NCBI RefSeq assembly: GCF_002257645.1
Contig: NZ_NQMO01000018.1
Location: forward strand, 1-48,882
Length of the DNA: 48,882 nucleotides
Direction: 5' to 3'
Source: Paenibacillus sp. XY044
Lineage (GTDB): Bacteria; Bacillota; Bacilli; Paenibacillales; Paenibacillaceae
Position 1 is the first letter of the stretch. Each line of letters begins with the position of its first letter. The translations under genes and the position numbers were made by a program. The notes below the pieces were generated by a model. It was not told where the DNA came from. It saw nothing but the letters and a program-made list of their open reading frames with translations, and did not search any database. Positions 8,076 through 16,986 of this stretch are shown here, one piece after another.

Positions 8076-8852
8076 TTATTCCGCTACGCGCACATATACC
8101 CGGTCTCCGTGACGGTCGACGGTCACCTTAGACTCGAACAGGTCGCTGAGCCTGTCCGCGGTCAGCACGTCCTCAGTCCGTCCGCTGCAGACCGCCTCGC
8201 CGCGTCTCATCAGCAGCACGTGGCTGAACGCCGGCAAAATCTCCTCGGTGTGGTGCGTAACGTAAATCAGCGTCGGTGCGTTTGGCTGCAGGGTCAGCTC
8301 CCGGATGCTGTCCAGCAGCTTCTCCCGTGAGAATAGATCCAGCCCGTTGCACGGCTCGTCCAAAATCAGTATCCGGGGACTTGCCATCAGCGCGCGGGCA
8401 ATGAGCAGCTTCTGCTTCTCGCCCTGCGAGCAGGTGCGGTATTCGCGGTCCCACAAATGGCCGCAGTTCATCGTTTCCATCAACTCACGGGCGCGGTCGT
8501 AATCCTCATCGCTCGTTTTGTCGTACAGGCCCACCGTGGCGTGTTTGCCGCTGACGACGATATTTTGGGTGCGGTCCGATCCGTACAGGCGCTCCTGAAA
8601 GGAGTTGCTGACCCAGCCGATCGTTTTGCGCAGCTCGCGCAGGTCCACTTCCCCGAAGCAGTGCCCCAACACGCTGACCGAGCCCTCGGACGGCCAAATA
8701 TAGCCGTTGACGATGTTCAGCAGCGTCGTTTTGCCCGATCCGTTCAGGCCAAGCAGCGCCCAATTCTCGCCGGGCTTCACCTGCCAGCTTACATTTTTCA
8801 TTAAAGTATGCTGTCCGCTTCTCCACGTAATGTTCTCAATATCAATGATCAT
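8076..8852 (-). CDS. Stand-alone ABC ATPase (YlmA-like)
   Basis: This is a 258-residue single nucleotide-binding domain. Walker A GLNGSGKTT lies at about residues 35-43, the Q-loop near WVSNSFQE, the signature CSQGEKQ at about 139-145, Walker B ILILDEPCNGLD at about 154-165 and the switch His in YVTHHTEE. It resembles B. subtilis YlmA and ModF-like ATPases rather than an importer subunit with adjacent permeases. No membrane partner is encoded nearby, so its role (import, export or a soluble function) is undetermined. The start ATG is six bases after GAGGGGA. Confidence 0.85.
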   Translation of the reverse strand: MIIDIENITWRSGQHTLMKNVSWQVKPGENWALLGLNGSGKTTLLNIVNGYIWPSEGSVSVLGHCFGEVDLRELRKTIGWVSNSFQERLYGSDRTQNIVVSGKHATVGLYDKTSDEDYDRARELMETMNCGHLWDREYRTCSQGEKQKLLIARALMASPRILILDEPCNGLDLFSREKLLDSIRELTLQPNAPTLIYVTHHTEEILPAFSHVLLMRRGEAVCSGRTEDVLTADRLSDLFESKVTVDRHGDRVYVRVAE

Positions 8853-9069
8853 CAGGTTCCCCTCTCTCTCTTGATCCGCAAGTCGGATACATGCTGTTCT
8901 TCACATGTTAAAACAAATCCCGGCCCTGTCAATACCTGAGCCGAAGAAACGGCAGAAGATGACGCCCCAAGGGTGCTATGATCACTGGCCACGCCTGAGT
9001 ATTTCTTTAGATCATACGACGCGAGGAAAGGAGTGTCGCCGCGATAATTGCTGAAAGGGGGGAGCATTT

Positions 9070-9079
9070 TTTGCTATAA
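9070..9079 (+). promoter_or_regulatory. Possible extended -10 promoter for thioesterase gene
   Basis: TTTGCTATAAT contains TGC-TATAAT, an extended -10 (TATAAT at 9074-9079). No good -35 is seen. The rest of 8853-9196 shows no credible gene. Confidence 0.5.
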
Positions 9080-9196
9080 TGGGCATCAGACAGCCTCGAA
9101 ATCGGGGCCTGCTCCGGTTAAGCGGTCAAGCTGACAGACTTTCAAGTGCTTGTCCTGCTGGCTGGGGAACAGCGGGTCCGTAAAGGAGACATATCG

Positions 9197-9661
9197 ATGA
9201 AAAGGGAGAGCTTCATTCAGCCGGATGCTGCCGGCTGGCTGCAAAAGTTTCATTTTTCGATCCCGATCAAGGTGCGCTATTGCGAGACGGATATGCTCGG
9301 ACATGTGAATAACGTCAGCTATTTTATGTATTTTGAACAGGGTAGAATCGAATATTTCGAGCAGCTTGGGCTCTTTGCCGACTTGTTCGGCCAAGAGCAG
9401 GTCATGGTGGTCGCCGACCTTGAATGCCAATATCTCGCCCAGATGTACCGCAGCGATCCGGTGCAGCTCCATGTGCGGGTAGCGTCGATCGGACGCTCCT
9501 CCCTGGATGTGGAGTATGCCGTCGTCGCTTCAGGTGCGCTGAAGGCAGCAGGGCGCGGCGCGGTTGTGCTGATCGAAACGAAGAACGGGAAGAGCACACC
9601 TCTGCCGGTGGAAGTCAAGGAGGCCATTCGAGCGTTCGAAGGCACAGGCCTAGCGCAATAA
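9197..9661 (+). CDS. Acyl-CoA thioesterase, 4HBT (hotdog) family
   Basis: A 154-residue hotdog-fold protein. The segment VRYCETDMLGHVNNVSYFMYFEQGRIEYFEQLGL is characteristic of 4-hydroxybenzoyl-CoA/FadM/YbgC-type thioesterases, with the Asp of ETDMLGHVNN as probable catalytic residue. These enzymes hydrolyse acyl-CoA in the cytosol; the chain specificity cannot be told. I chose ATG 9197, seven bases after AAAGGAGA, over an upstream in-frame ATG at 9146 that has no ribosome site. It may be co-transcribed with the RNase H gene 72 bases downstream. Confidence 0.85.
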   Translation: MKRESFIQPDAAGWLQKFHFSIPIKVRYCETDMLGHVNNVSYFMYFEQGRIEYFEQLGLFADLFGQEQVMVVADLECQYLAQMYRSDPVQLHVRVASIGRSSLDVEYAVVASGALKAAGRGAVVLIETKNGKSTPLPVEVKEAIRAFEGTGLAQ

Positions 9662-9733
9662 TCGTCTTCGTGGAAGGACCGTAACCGAAAGATGGGAAAT
9701 AGATGCAAAAGCAGATAGGAGCAAATTCAAGTT

Positions 9734-10402
9734 ATGGCGAAGCAAAAATTTTACGTCGTCTGGGAAGGGCATAAGCCGGGAATCTATACGTCTTGGCCGG
9801 AATGCCAGGCTCAGGTGAACGGGTATACGGACGCAAAATATAAGTCCTACGAATCTCGCGGAGAGGCGGAAGCTGCCTATACGAGCGGATGGAAGAAAAA
9901 CTGGGGCAAGGCCAAGGCATCGGGCTCATCCGGCGGGTATGCGGCCAAGCCGGCCAAATCCGGCAAGCCGTCCACATCTGCTGCTTCCATGGAGGAGATC
10001 GACTACGACAGCATCTCGGTGGATGTCGGCACGCGCGGCAATCCCGGCCCGGTCGAGTACAAAGGCGTGGATACGCAGACCGGGGAAATTCTGTTCTATG
10101 TCGGGCCGGTTGAAAATGGAACAAACAACCTGGGTGAATTTATCGCGATCGTCCATGGGCTGGCGTATTTGAAGCAGCGGGGCAGCAAGAAGACCATTTA
10201 CACCGACTCGAAGACGGCCCTGGCCTGGGTGCGCAACAAGAAGCCGGCGACGACGCTGGCCCGCACCGAGAAGACGCGGAAGATTTGGGAGCTGACCGAC
10301 CGCGCCGTGCAGTGGCTGCATGAGAACAAGTACGAGAACAAAATCGTGAAGTGGAAGACCGAAGAATGGGGCGAGATCAAAGCGGATTTCGGCCGGAAGT
10401 AA
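9734..10402 (+). CDS. rnhA: Ribonuclease H with N-terminal viroplasmin domain
   Basis: A 222-residue two-domain protein. Residues about 4-48 are a Cauli_VI/viroplasmin domain (FYVVWEGHKPGIYTSWPECQ), which in eukaryotic RNase H1 binds RNA-DNA hybrids. A low-complexity Lys/Ser/Gly linker (about 55-86) follows, then the RNase H fold with catalytic Asp97 (SVDVGTRGNPGP), Glu135 (NNLGEF), Asp158 (IYTDSK) and Asp218 near the C-terminus. It would remove RNA from R-loops and primers. Start ATG 9734 is preceded by AGATAGGA. Confidence 0.9.
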   Translation: MAKQKFYVVWEGHKPGIYTSWPECQAQVNGYTDAKYKSYESRGEAEAAYTSGWKKNWGKAKASGSSGGYAAKPAKSGKPSTSAASMEEIDYDSISVDVGTRGNPGPVEYKGVDTQTGEILFYVGPVENGTNNLGEFIAIVHGLAYLKQRGSKKTIYTDSKTALAWVRNKKPATTLARTEKTRKIWELTDRAVQWLHENKYENKIVKWKTEEWGEIKADFGRK

Positions 10403-10408
10403 TGCGGA

Positions 10409-10448
10409 AAAAGAGCCCGGAGCAGCTTGGAAGCGCTCCGGGCTCTTT
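10409..10448 (+). terminator. Terminator after RNase H gene
   Basis: Perfect 14-bp stem AAAGAGCCCGGAGC/GCTCCGGGCTCTTT with a short T tract. Confidence 0.8.
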
Positions 10449-10456
10449 GGTTCGCG

Positions 10457-10511
10457 AGTAAGCAGGCGTTTGCCAGTAAGCATGCGCTTGCGGGAAGTAT
10501 GTGTTTGTGAG
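10457..10511 (+). repeat. Three imperfect ~19-bp repeats
   Basis: AGTAAGCAGGCGTTTGCC, AGTAAGCATGCGCTTGCGGG and a weaker AAGTATGTGTTTGTGAG lie in tandem between the RNase H terminator and the end of the glycosidase gene. No function is apparent. Confidence 0.45.
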
Positions 10512-10554
10512 AGGTGACGTGTGTCTCGGGTGGAGACAGGATGCTGCTGCCCCG

Positions 10555-12540
10555 CTATTTATTTTCCGGCCGGCCGTAATCCAGAACGACCATTTGGTGG
10601 CACTGCCACTCCGGCAGCTCATACGTTACGAGGCCGTCCTGCTGGCGGAAATCGACAGGGGTCATCTGCGGGGCCAGGTATACGCCCGTCACCGGCTCGG
10701 AAATCCGCAGCTCCGCAGTCGTTCCGCGGATCGGGAGCAGGTCCTCGATCACTTCGATGTTCCGGCCGCGCTTCACCGGCGATGCGTACAAGGAATGGTG
10801 CACATAACGCTGCTGGTCCGGCTGGTGCTGTACCGTGGTCACGCCTTGCGCGGGAAGGTTCGTACGCAGCGTCTTTTCCGGCAGAAGACGGTTCAACGCG
10901 TACAAGACGGTTTCTTTTAAAACGAGACTTCCCTTGGATGCATAATCCTCGAACACATTCCAGGCGATGTAGATTCCGTTTGCGTGCTCCACCATGCCGG
11001 GACCGCCATACTCTCCGCTGTTCGGCGTATGCTGGTGGGAGCAGAACGTGAAGGCATCGCGGTTGAAATACGGATTTTCCCGTTTGCCAAGCTCGGTTCC
11101 GCCCTCGGCAAGCGTTACTTTCTGCCCCTCCGAATAGAAAATAAACGCCGATTCCTGCAGGCTCGCCAGTGGATGCTGCGGGTGGTAGTAGTCCGGACGG
11201 AACGGATTGACGCCCGCATGACGGACGCCCAAGTCGATGGCAAATCCGCTGCCGTCCGGATTCAGGCCCGACTCGCCCGTAGCGAGGATGCGTCCGCCGC
11301 CGGCCAAGTAGCTGTCCAGCTTGGCCTTGATGGCATCATTGATTCGGATCCGGTCGGGCAGGATCAGGACGGCATACGGGCTGAAGTCGGCTTCCAGGTC
11401 GACGACGTCGAACAGGATGTGCCCTTCCAGCAGCATGCGCACCGCGCCGGCGTCGGGATCGCCGGTGAAGCTGTCGTGGCCGCCGGTCGCCAGATGGGTG
11501 CCGGCCGCTTCCACCGACAGCAGCGCCACGTCGGCCACGTTGACGGCATCACGGCACCACGACTCCTTGGCCTCGACTTCGGCATAGGCTGCGCCGATCA
11601 GCTGATAGGTGGCTTCATCCATCGCGCCCAGCGGATGCAGCTGGTCTCCGATGGAGCAGGCGGCGCCGTTCGCCAGGCTGAGCGCGGCTTCGTACCGCAG
11701 GGCGTTCGGGTGCTTATAGCCGCCGAATTCGCCCCATGTGGTATGAAACTTGCCTGTCATGCCCAGGAATGGCATGCCCAGCGTCTGGGCGTAGCGGGCG
11801 GACAGCGGGAAGTGGTCGTACCCCCAGCCCCCGGTCGGCAGCGACTCCAGCTCCAGGTGGGAGTTCATGTGCGCAAGGTCGCGGCGACCGCGGCGGATGT
11901 GGCCGCCGTTATGGAAGATTGGCAGCCCCGGTTTGTGCCGGTGCACCGTTTCTTTGACGCGGCTTGTGTAATTGGCGTAGGTTTGCTCCCAGAGCGGGCG
12001 CATGGCGCTTTTGTCCCGCGGATCGATCCCCTGCTCCCGAGCCGCCGATACGCAAGTAGCGCAGTAGCACTCCCGCACCCCGACGATGTCCAGAAAGATG
12101 CCGTCGGCATCATAACGCTGCGCGACCTCTTCAATCTGGGACAGCAGGATGTCCAAATAAGGCGTATTCAGGCAGAGCTGATGGTATCCCGGCGTGAACA
12201 GGTCGCCTTCGCGGCTGAAGCGTTCGCGGATCAGCCATTCGGGATGGAGCACGGCGAGCCGCTCATCAAGGCCGGCGGACAGGTAGACGGGAGTCCGTAC
12301 CCCGATCTCGTGGGCGGCTTCAATCATGGCGCCGAGCAGATCGAAGGACAGTCCCGGATGGGTGACGTTCGCTTCGGAGGGATGGTAGGCCCATCCGTGA
12401 TGGCATTTGGAAAAAATGGTTATCGAGTCCACGTGGCCGAGCTTCAGCGCCTGCTGAAACTGTTCCTTGCTGAAGCGGGAGCCGATGGGATGAATCGCCT
12501 CGGACGTATGAAAGTCGAGATGAACCTGGCGCATACGCAT
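10555..12540 (-). CDS. GHL6-type putative glycoside hydrolase with beta-galactosidase trimerisation-like domain
   Basis: A 661-residue cytosolic protein (no signal peptide). The N-terminal ~330 residues form a TIM-barrel-like 'hypothetical glycosyl hydrolase 6' region: VHLDFHTSE, DSITIFSKCHHGWAY and ADGIFLDIVGV, the last containing a candidate acidic residue, followed by a cysteine-rich ECYCATC. About 350-520 resembles the glutamine-amidotransferase-like trimerisation domain of GH42 (VEAKESWCRDAVNVADVALL, YAVLILPDRIRINDAI, GGRILATGESGL). The likely role is intracellular oligosaccharide cleavage; the substrate is unknown. I chose ATG 12540 because GGAGGAA lies nine bases upstream; an ORF extension of 30 residues lacks such a site. 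It is divergent from the AraC gene at 12764. Confidence 0.8.
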   Translation of the reverse strand: MRMRQVHLDFHTSEAIHPIGSRFSKEQFQQALKLGHVDSITIFSKCHHGWAYHPSEANVTHPGLSFDLLGAMIEAAHEIGVRTPVYLSAGLDERLAVLHPEWLIRERFSREGDLFTPGYHQLCLNTPYLDILLSQIEEVAQRYDADGIFLDIVGVRECYCATCVSAAREQGIDPRDKSAMRPLWEQTYANYTSRVKETVHRHKPGLPIFHNGGHIRRGRRDLAHMNSHLELESLPTGGWGYDHFPLSARYAQTLGMPFLGMTGKFHTTWGEFGGYKHPNALRYEAALSLANGAACSIGDQLHPLGAMDEATYQLIGAAYAEVEAKESWCRDAVNVADVALLSVEAAGTHLATGGHDSFTGDPDAGAVRMLLEGHILFDVVDLEADFSPYAVLILPDRIRINDAIKAKLDSYLAGGGRILATGESGLNPDGSGFAIDLGVRHAGVNPFRPDYYHPQHPLASLQESAFIFYSEGQKVTLAEGGTELGKRENPYFNRDAFTFCSHQHTPNSGEYGGPGMVEHANGIYIAWNVFEDYASKGSLVLKETVLYALNRLLPEKTLRTNLPAQGVTTVQHQPDQQRYVHHSLYASPVKRGRNIEVIEDLLPIRGTTAELRISEPVTGVYLAPQMTPVDFRQQDGLVTYELPEWQCHQMVVLDYGRPENK

Positions 12541-12655
12541 GATATATGTTCCTCCATTCAATAAGCAGAGATTTGAAAACACGGCTTTGCACATACCCCT
12601 AAGGTAAAGGAAATTTGGTATCGCTTCCATGCGGAATAACGACTTTGTTCTGTCT

Positions 12656-12741
12656 GATATCGACTTTTGAAAAATGACCGAATCTGTAGATTATGCTAGG
12701 ATGAATCTAAAGATAAGGAAAGTCTGCCACGATATCGACTT
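12656..12741. promoter_or_regulatory. Direct repeats in the glycosidase/araC divergent region
   Basis: GATATCGACTT occurs identically at 12656-12666 and 12731-12741. Looser relatives (GGTATCGCTT near 12617 and AACGACTTTG near 12638) lie on the same strand. Direct repeats like these are typical of AraC-family binding sites. Confidence 0.5.
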
Positions 12742-12763
12742 GAGCAGGAGGTAGAAGAAACCG

Positions 12764-13633
12764 ATGAAATGCCTCGAGCTGGCGATTCCGCCGCTGCCGT
12801 CGCTTCTGACCGTCGGGCGCGCCGTGTGGGCGCCGGGAAGCCGGCATCAGACCCGCAGCTTTGACGCCTATGACATGATTCTAGTCAAAAAGGGCGCCAT
12901 GTATTTGCGGGAAGACGATACCGAATATGTCATTCAGGACGGCCAGCTGCTGCTGCTCGAGCCGGGCCGTACCCACTCCGGTACGCAGGCCTGCTCGGAG
13001 CCGACGGCGGTATATTGGGTGCACTTCCGGCATCCGGAGCCCCTGCGCCGGATGGAGGCGGAGGATATCCCCTGGTCGGCGATGCTCCCTCAGGGACAGG
13101 ACAGTGACGAGCATCCGGCAGATCAAACGATGTATCTGCCGAAATTCGGCGATGTCCCTTTTCACCTGCTCCAGCCTCTGCTGGACCGGATGGTGCAGCT
13201 GCACCGTGGCTTTGCCGTAGAGCAGTCGCTGAAGCTGCAAGTGCTTTTCTGCGACCTTCTGGAGCTGCTGCAGGCGGATTTGGGCCGCAGGCCGGGCTCG
13301 CGCTCGGCCGCGCTGGCCCGGGAGACGGTCAGCTACCTGCAGCGCAGCTGGAGCGAACCTTTTCGCTCGGAGGAGCTTGAGGAGGCGCTGCATTTTCAGT
13401 TCGACCACATCACCCGCTGCCTGAAAAAGTATACCGGCATGACGCCCCTTCAATATGTGCAGCATTTGCGGATCAGCCAGGCGATGGTCCTGCTGGAGCA
13501 GACGTCGCTGACGGTGCAGGAGGTGGCGGAGCAGGTTGGAATTCCGAGCGCGAGCTTTTTCGGGAGGCTGTTTCGCGACCGCACCGGTATTTCGCCGGGG
13601 CAGTACCGCCAGCGGCGGCAGAGCCATCTGTAG
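12764..13633 (+). CDS. AraC-family regulator (cupin + AraC HTH)
   Basis: A 289-residue activator. The N-terminal cupin-like sugar-binding domain (about 10-110) includes YVIQDGQLLLLEPGRTHSG. The C-terminal double HTH (about 185-287) has the second-helix signature QEVAEQVGIPSASFFGRLFRDRTGISPGQYRQ. It is divergent from the GHL6-type hydrolase and is probably its activator. ATG follows GGAGG by nine bases. Confidence 0.88.
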   Translation: MKCLELAIPPLPSLLTVGRAVWAPGSRHQTRSFDAYDMILVKKGAMYLREDDTEYVIQDGQLLLLEPGRTHSGTQACSEPTAVYWVHFRHPEPLRRMEAEDIPWSAMLPQGQDSDEHPADQTMYLPKFGDVPFHLLQPLLDRMVQLHRGFAVEQSLKLQVLFCDLLELLQADLGRRPGSRSAALARETVSYLQRSWSEPFRSEELEEALHFQFDHITRCLKKYTGMTPLQYVQHLRISQAMVLLEQTSLTVQEVAEQVGIPSASFFGRLFRDRTGISPGQYRQRRQSHL

Positions 13634-13769
13634 AGATTGGCAGAGGACATCATTAGAGGCGGGAAGGCATTCTTGTGTAGAATGGCGAATTAGAAAAGCG
13701 GACCTATTTTCGAAAAAACAACATTGAAAGAGTGCCGCGCTGCTATAGAAAGAACTTAAGGAGGACTGT

Positions 13770-14480
13770 ATGTCGACCATCGAAGTGCTGGATCAGGGCT
13801 ATGTTCGTTTAGTTAATCATATGGGATCGGACTTAACTGTCGTCAATGCCGCCCGGGTCTCCTATGCTAAGCAATCGCTGGAATTGAACGACCGTGACGT
13901 GCGGCTTATCAAGTTCCTCGCCCGCGAAGGGCATACCTCTCCCTTTCGCCACGCCATCGTCCAATATGAGGTCTATGCCCCATTAATGGTCGCAAGACAG
14001 TGGTGGAAGTACGTGGTCGGATCCGCCCATTATGAAGGGACCGGCGACAGCTTGGAGGCGTGGAACGAATCAAGCCGGCGATACATAACTGAGGACCCTG
14101 CATTTTATATCCCAAAGGCAGGCGAGTGGAGGTCCCAGCCGGAAAACTCCAAGCAGGGCAGCGGCGGCGAGGTGGACTGGGAGCTTGGCGAGAAGCATAC
14201 CCAAGAGCTGATGGATTATGTGGAGCTGGGCATTTCCAAATACGAAGCCGCCATGGCGGACGGCATCTGCGCGGAACAAGCCCGGTTGTTCCTTCCCGCT
14301 TACGGGATGTATGTACGGTGGTACTGGACGGCATCGGTCCAATCCGTCGCTCACTTCCTGTCTCAACGGCTTGAGCATGATGCGCAAAAGGAAATTCAGG
14401 AGTATGCGAAGGCCGTACTCGAGCTGATCAAACCGCTATTTCCCGTTTCGCTGGGGGAGCTTCTCGGAAATGAGGAGTAG
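13770..14480 (+). CDS. thyX: Flavin-dependent thymidylate synthase
   Basis: A 236-residue enzyme that makes dTMP from dUMP using FAD, NADPH and methylene-tetrahydrofolate. Recognised by the substrate-binding core RHAIVQYEVYAPLMVARQWWKYVVGS and the downstream WNESSRRY. In most ThyX proteins the signature is continuous (RHR...S.NE.S.RY). Here HR is replaced by KY and about a dozen residues separate the two halves, a recognised-looking variant rather than damage. The C-terminal EQARLFLPAYGMYVRWYWTASVQSVAHFLSQR carries the conserved arginines and an LP motif. ATG is preceded by AAGGAGG. No thyA lies nearby. Confidence 0.9.
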   Translation: MSTIEVLDQGYVRLVNHMGSDLTVVNAARVSYAKQSLELNDRDVRLIKFLAREGHTSPFRHAIVQYEVYAPLMVARQWWKYVVGSAHYEGTGDSLEAWNESSRRYITEDPAFYIPKAGEWRSQPENSKQGSGGEVDWELGEKHTQELMDYVELGISKYEAAMADGICAEQARLFLPAYGMYVRWYWTASVQSVAHFLSQRLEHDAQKEIQEYAKAVLELIKPLFPVSLGELLGNEE

Positions 14481-14592
14481 CAACCATCGTTCATGCAGCT
14501 AATATCATATGGATTCGCATGTTTAAGGAAATCCGAGAGAGTCATGAAATCATTAATGATTCGTCATTTAATTATGAGGAGGAGCACATCAC

Positions 14593-15573
14593 ATGACGAA
14601 AACGATCAAATGGGGCATTTTGGGGACAGGCTGGATTGCGTCACAGTTTACGAAGGATCTTGCTTTTGCAAGTCATGGGGAGGCTGCTGCAGTAGGCTCC
14701 AGAACGATGGACAGCGCTTCGCGCTTTGCCGCTGACTATGGAATTGGGAAGGCCTATGGCAGCTACGAAGAGCTGGCAAATGACCAGGACATTGACGCTA
14801 TCTATGTCGCGACGCCGCATCCTGCACATAAGGAAAACGTCCTGCTGTGCTTGAAGGCCGGCAAAGCGGTATTATGCGAGAAGCCTTTTACGGTCAATGC
14901 AAGCGAACTTGAAGAGGCCGTATCGTATGCCAAGGAGAACAAGGTTTTTCTGATGGAAGGAATGTGGACCAGATTTCTTCCGGCCATCCGCAAGGTGAGG
15001 GAATGGCTGAATGAAGGGAAGATCGGTGACGTTCAGCTCGTCAAAGCGGATTTTGGATTCCGTGCCGGCGTCAATCCGGAAGGCAGACTGTTCAATCCGA
15101 GCCTTGGGGGCGGGGCGCTGCTGGATGCCGGGATTTACCCTGTGTCTTTTGCATCGATGATTTTTGGGGCTGAACCGGAGGAAGTGTCGAGCACCGCTCA
15201 TATCGGCAGTACCGGCGTGGACGAGCAGTTCTCTCTCCTGCTCTCCTATGGCCCTGGCAAAACCGCGCAGCTGAACGGGGCCATACGCCTAAATATGGAC
15301 AATGAAGCCTGCATTTACGGCACGGAAGGGTATATCCGGCTTCCGTCCTTTTTGAACGCGACCAGAGCTGCGTTATATGTCGACGGCAGTGAAGAGATTT
15401 TTGAGGATGACCGGACATCGCTCGGATATGCGTTTGAAGCCGATGAAGTCGCAAGATGCCTGGCGGAGGGACGGACCGAAAGTTCGATCATTCCTCTTGA
15501 AGAATCGGTGGCGATTATGAAGCTGCTCGACCGGATCCGAGACCAATGGGGGCTTCGCTATCCGTTTGAGTAA
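14593..15573 (+). CDS. Gfo/Idh/MocA-family NAD(P)-dependent oxidoreductase
   Basis: A 326-residue sugar or polyol dehydrogenase-like protein. The Rossmann N-terminus has WGILGTGWIASQF (residues about 6-18), and the family's conserved EKPFTVNA with its catalytic-type lysine lies at about 98-105. A C-terminal alpha/beta domain with GGGALLDAGIYPV forms the substrate side. It resembles dihydrodiol dehydrogenase/1,5-anhydrofructose reductase relatives; the exact substrate is uncertain. ATG follows GAGGAGC. It sits alone between thyX and a terminator. Confidence 0.88.
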   Translation: MTKTIKWGILGTGWIASQFTKDLAFASHGEAAAVGSRTMDSASRFAADYGIGKAYGSYEELANDQDIDAIYVATPHPAHKENVLLCLKAGKAVLCEKPFTVNASELEEAVSYAKENKVFLMEGMWTRFLPAIRKVREWLNEGKIGDVQLVKADFGFRAGVNPEGRLFNPSLGGGALLDAGIYPVSFASMIFGAEPEEVSSTAHIGSTGVDEQFSLLLSYGPGKTAQLNGAIRLNMDNEACIYGTEGYIRLPSFLNATRAALYVDGSEEIFEDDRTSLGYAFEADEVARCLAEGRTESSIIPLEESVAIMKLLDRIRDQWGLRYPFE

Positions 15574-15597
15574 TGTTCTGATATTTAAATGTCAAGG

Positions 15598-15629
15598 AGA
15601 CCTGCTGCTAGTACAGGAGTAGGTCTTTT
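15598..15629 (+). terminator. Probable terminator after oxidoreductase gene
   Basis: AGACCT...AGGTCTTTT hairpin with a partly paired interior and a short T tract. Confidence 0.5.
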
Positions 15630-15711
15630 GGTGTTCATGGAATGCCAGAGCCACCCGGCTAGACAAGGATCTGTCACTTTTTGCTGGTTTCAGAGCAACA
15701 AGGACAGGCAC

Positions 15712-15717
15712 TATAAT
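15712..15717 (+). promoter_or_regulatory. Possible -10 box for araC gene
   Basis: A perfect TATAAT stands 72 bases before the araC start. The -35 region (TTCAGA at 17 bp) is weak, as would suit an activated promoter. Confidence 0.4.
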
Positions 15718-15788
15718 AGCTGTATATCAATGACGCAGGTCGTCTATCCGATCACAACGAATGCATCTGCAAAAGGAGGCCCGCAGAA

Positions 15789-16802
15789 ATGAGCTCCTAT
15801 ATCTCTGAACGCATTAAAATTCCGCCGGGACTGTGGGCCGGATTCCGACAACTCGGGATTGCTCCGCATGATGTCGTCCGCAGCGCAGGACTCCCGCTTA
15901 CCATCATTGCAGAACCAGAGGTCACCACGGCCCAATATTACGCCATCTGGCAGGCGTATTCCGAGCTGGCCCGCGACGTCGCCGAAGGAATCATCCAGCT
16001 GGCGACCGTCTTTGAAACGGCGCAATACCCGCCGACCGTCTTGGCAACTTATCATGCCCGTGATTACCGTGACGCTCTATACCGGATGGCCCGGTACAAG
16101 CAGATGTGTCCCCCCGAGAGCCTGCGCATCACCGAGGAGGGGGAGCATTGTACGATCGAGCTGGACTGGCTGCATCCTGAAGAGTCCGGCCCGCCGGTGC
16201 TGGTTGGCATCACCTTGGCATGCCTCATGGAGCTAGGACGGCGGGGGACAGGGCAGCCTCTGCAAGCGCGGTCCGTCGAATTCTCGCATCCGATGGGCGA
16301 TGTCCAGGCCCTGGAAGATTACTTCGGCTGCCGGATCCGGATCGGTACGCAAGGCAACCGGCTGACGCTGCATCGAAGAGATCTGGATCGTCCTTTTCAG
16401 TCGTACAACGAAGAGCTGCTGGACATTCTGACCCCCGCGTTGGATCGGTCGCTCGATGAGCAGCAGCAAAGCCGCTCGTTTCCCGAGACGGTCAAATGGA
16501 TCCTGAAGCGCAGCCTCACCGCAGGGCGCCCCGACATTCAGGCTGTCGCCAAAGAGCTCGGGATGAGCGATCGTACCTTGCAGCGACGGCTGACGGAGGG
16601 GAACACTAGTTTCAAGCATCTGCTGACGCAAGCCAGACATGAGCAAGCACGGGAATATTTGGCGGACCCCTCGCTGGATATTAAAGAGGTAGCTTTCCTG
16701 GTTGGATACGAAGACCAGAATTCGTTCTACCGGGCCTTTCGTCTTTGGGAAGGAGAAACTCCATCCCATTGGCGTGCTGAACATGTAAGTGCAGACTTGT
16801 GA
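15789..16802 (+). CDS. AraC-family regulator with Arabinose_bd-type N-terminus (OruR/VirF-like)
   Basis: A 337-residue regulator. The N-terminal domain (about 20-205) is the 'arabinose-binding' type found in ArgR/OruR-like regulators, not a cupin: VRSAGLPLTI..EVTTAQYYAIWQAY. The C-terminal AraC HTH (about 235-333) ends with LDIKEVAFLVGYEDQNSFYRAFRLWEGETP. The downstream SDR gene on the same strand is a plausible target. ATG follows AAAGGAGG. Confidence 0.87.
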   Translation: MSSYISERIKIPPGLWAGFRQLGIAPHDVVRSAGLPLTIIAEPEVTTAQYYAIWQAYSELARDVAEGIIQLATVFETAQYPPTVLATYHARDYRDALYRMARYKQMCPPESLRITEEGEHCTIELDWLHPEESGPPVLVGITLACLMELGRRGTGQPLQARSVEFSHPMGDVQALEDYFGCRIRIGTQGNRLTLHRRDLDRPFQSYNEELLDILTPALDRSLDEQQQSRSFPETVKWILKRSLTAGRPDIQAVAKELGMSDRTLQRRLTEGNTSFKHLLTQARHEQAREYLADPSLDIKEVAFLVGYEDQNSFYRAFRLWEGETPSHWRAEHVSADL

Positions 16803-16986
16803 GCAGAAGGACAACGCGACGAGCCTGCTTTTCGATCGATTTCCAAACCTCAGCCTGCTCCAGCGTGACGGGATATTCTAATTTTTTATTGGCGTGTACA
16901 GCAAGAACGTTGGCGCAACAGGCTAGTTACGGAGCCGTTCTGGTCAGGTAATATAATCTCTATCCGGAGTAAAAGGAGATTTTTTT

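Noticed and set aside
8852..9067. 71-residue minus-strand ORF
   Set aside because: No ribosome site, no recognisable domain, and it runs into the thioesterase promoter region.
10984..12564. 526-residue open frame on the plus strand opposite the glycosidase gene
   Set aside because: It is antisense to a well-supported gene, has no ribosome site or domain, and reflects GC-rich codon bias.
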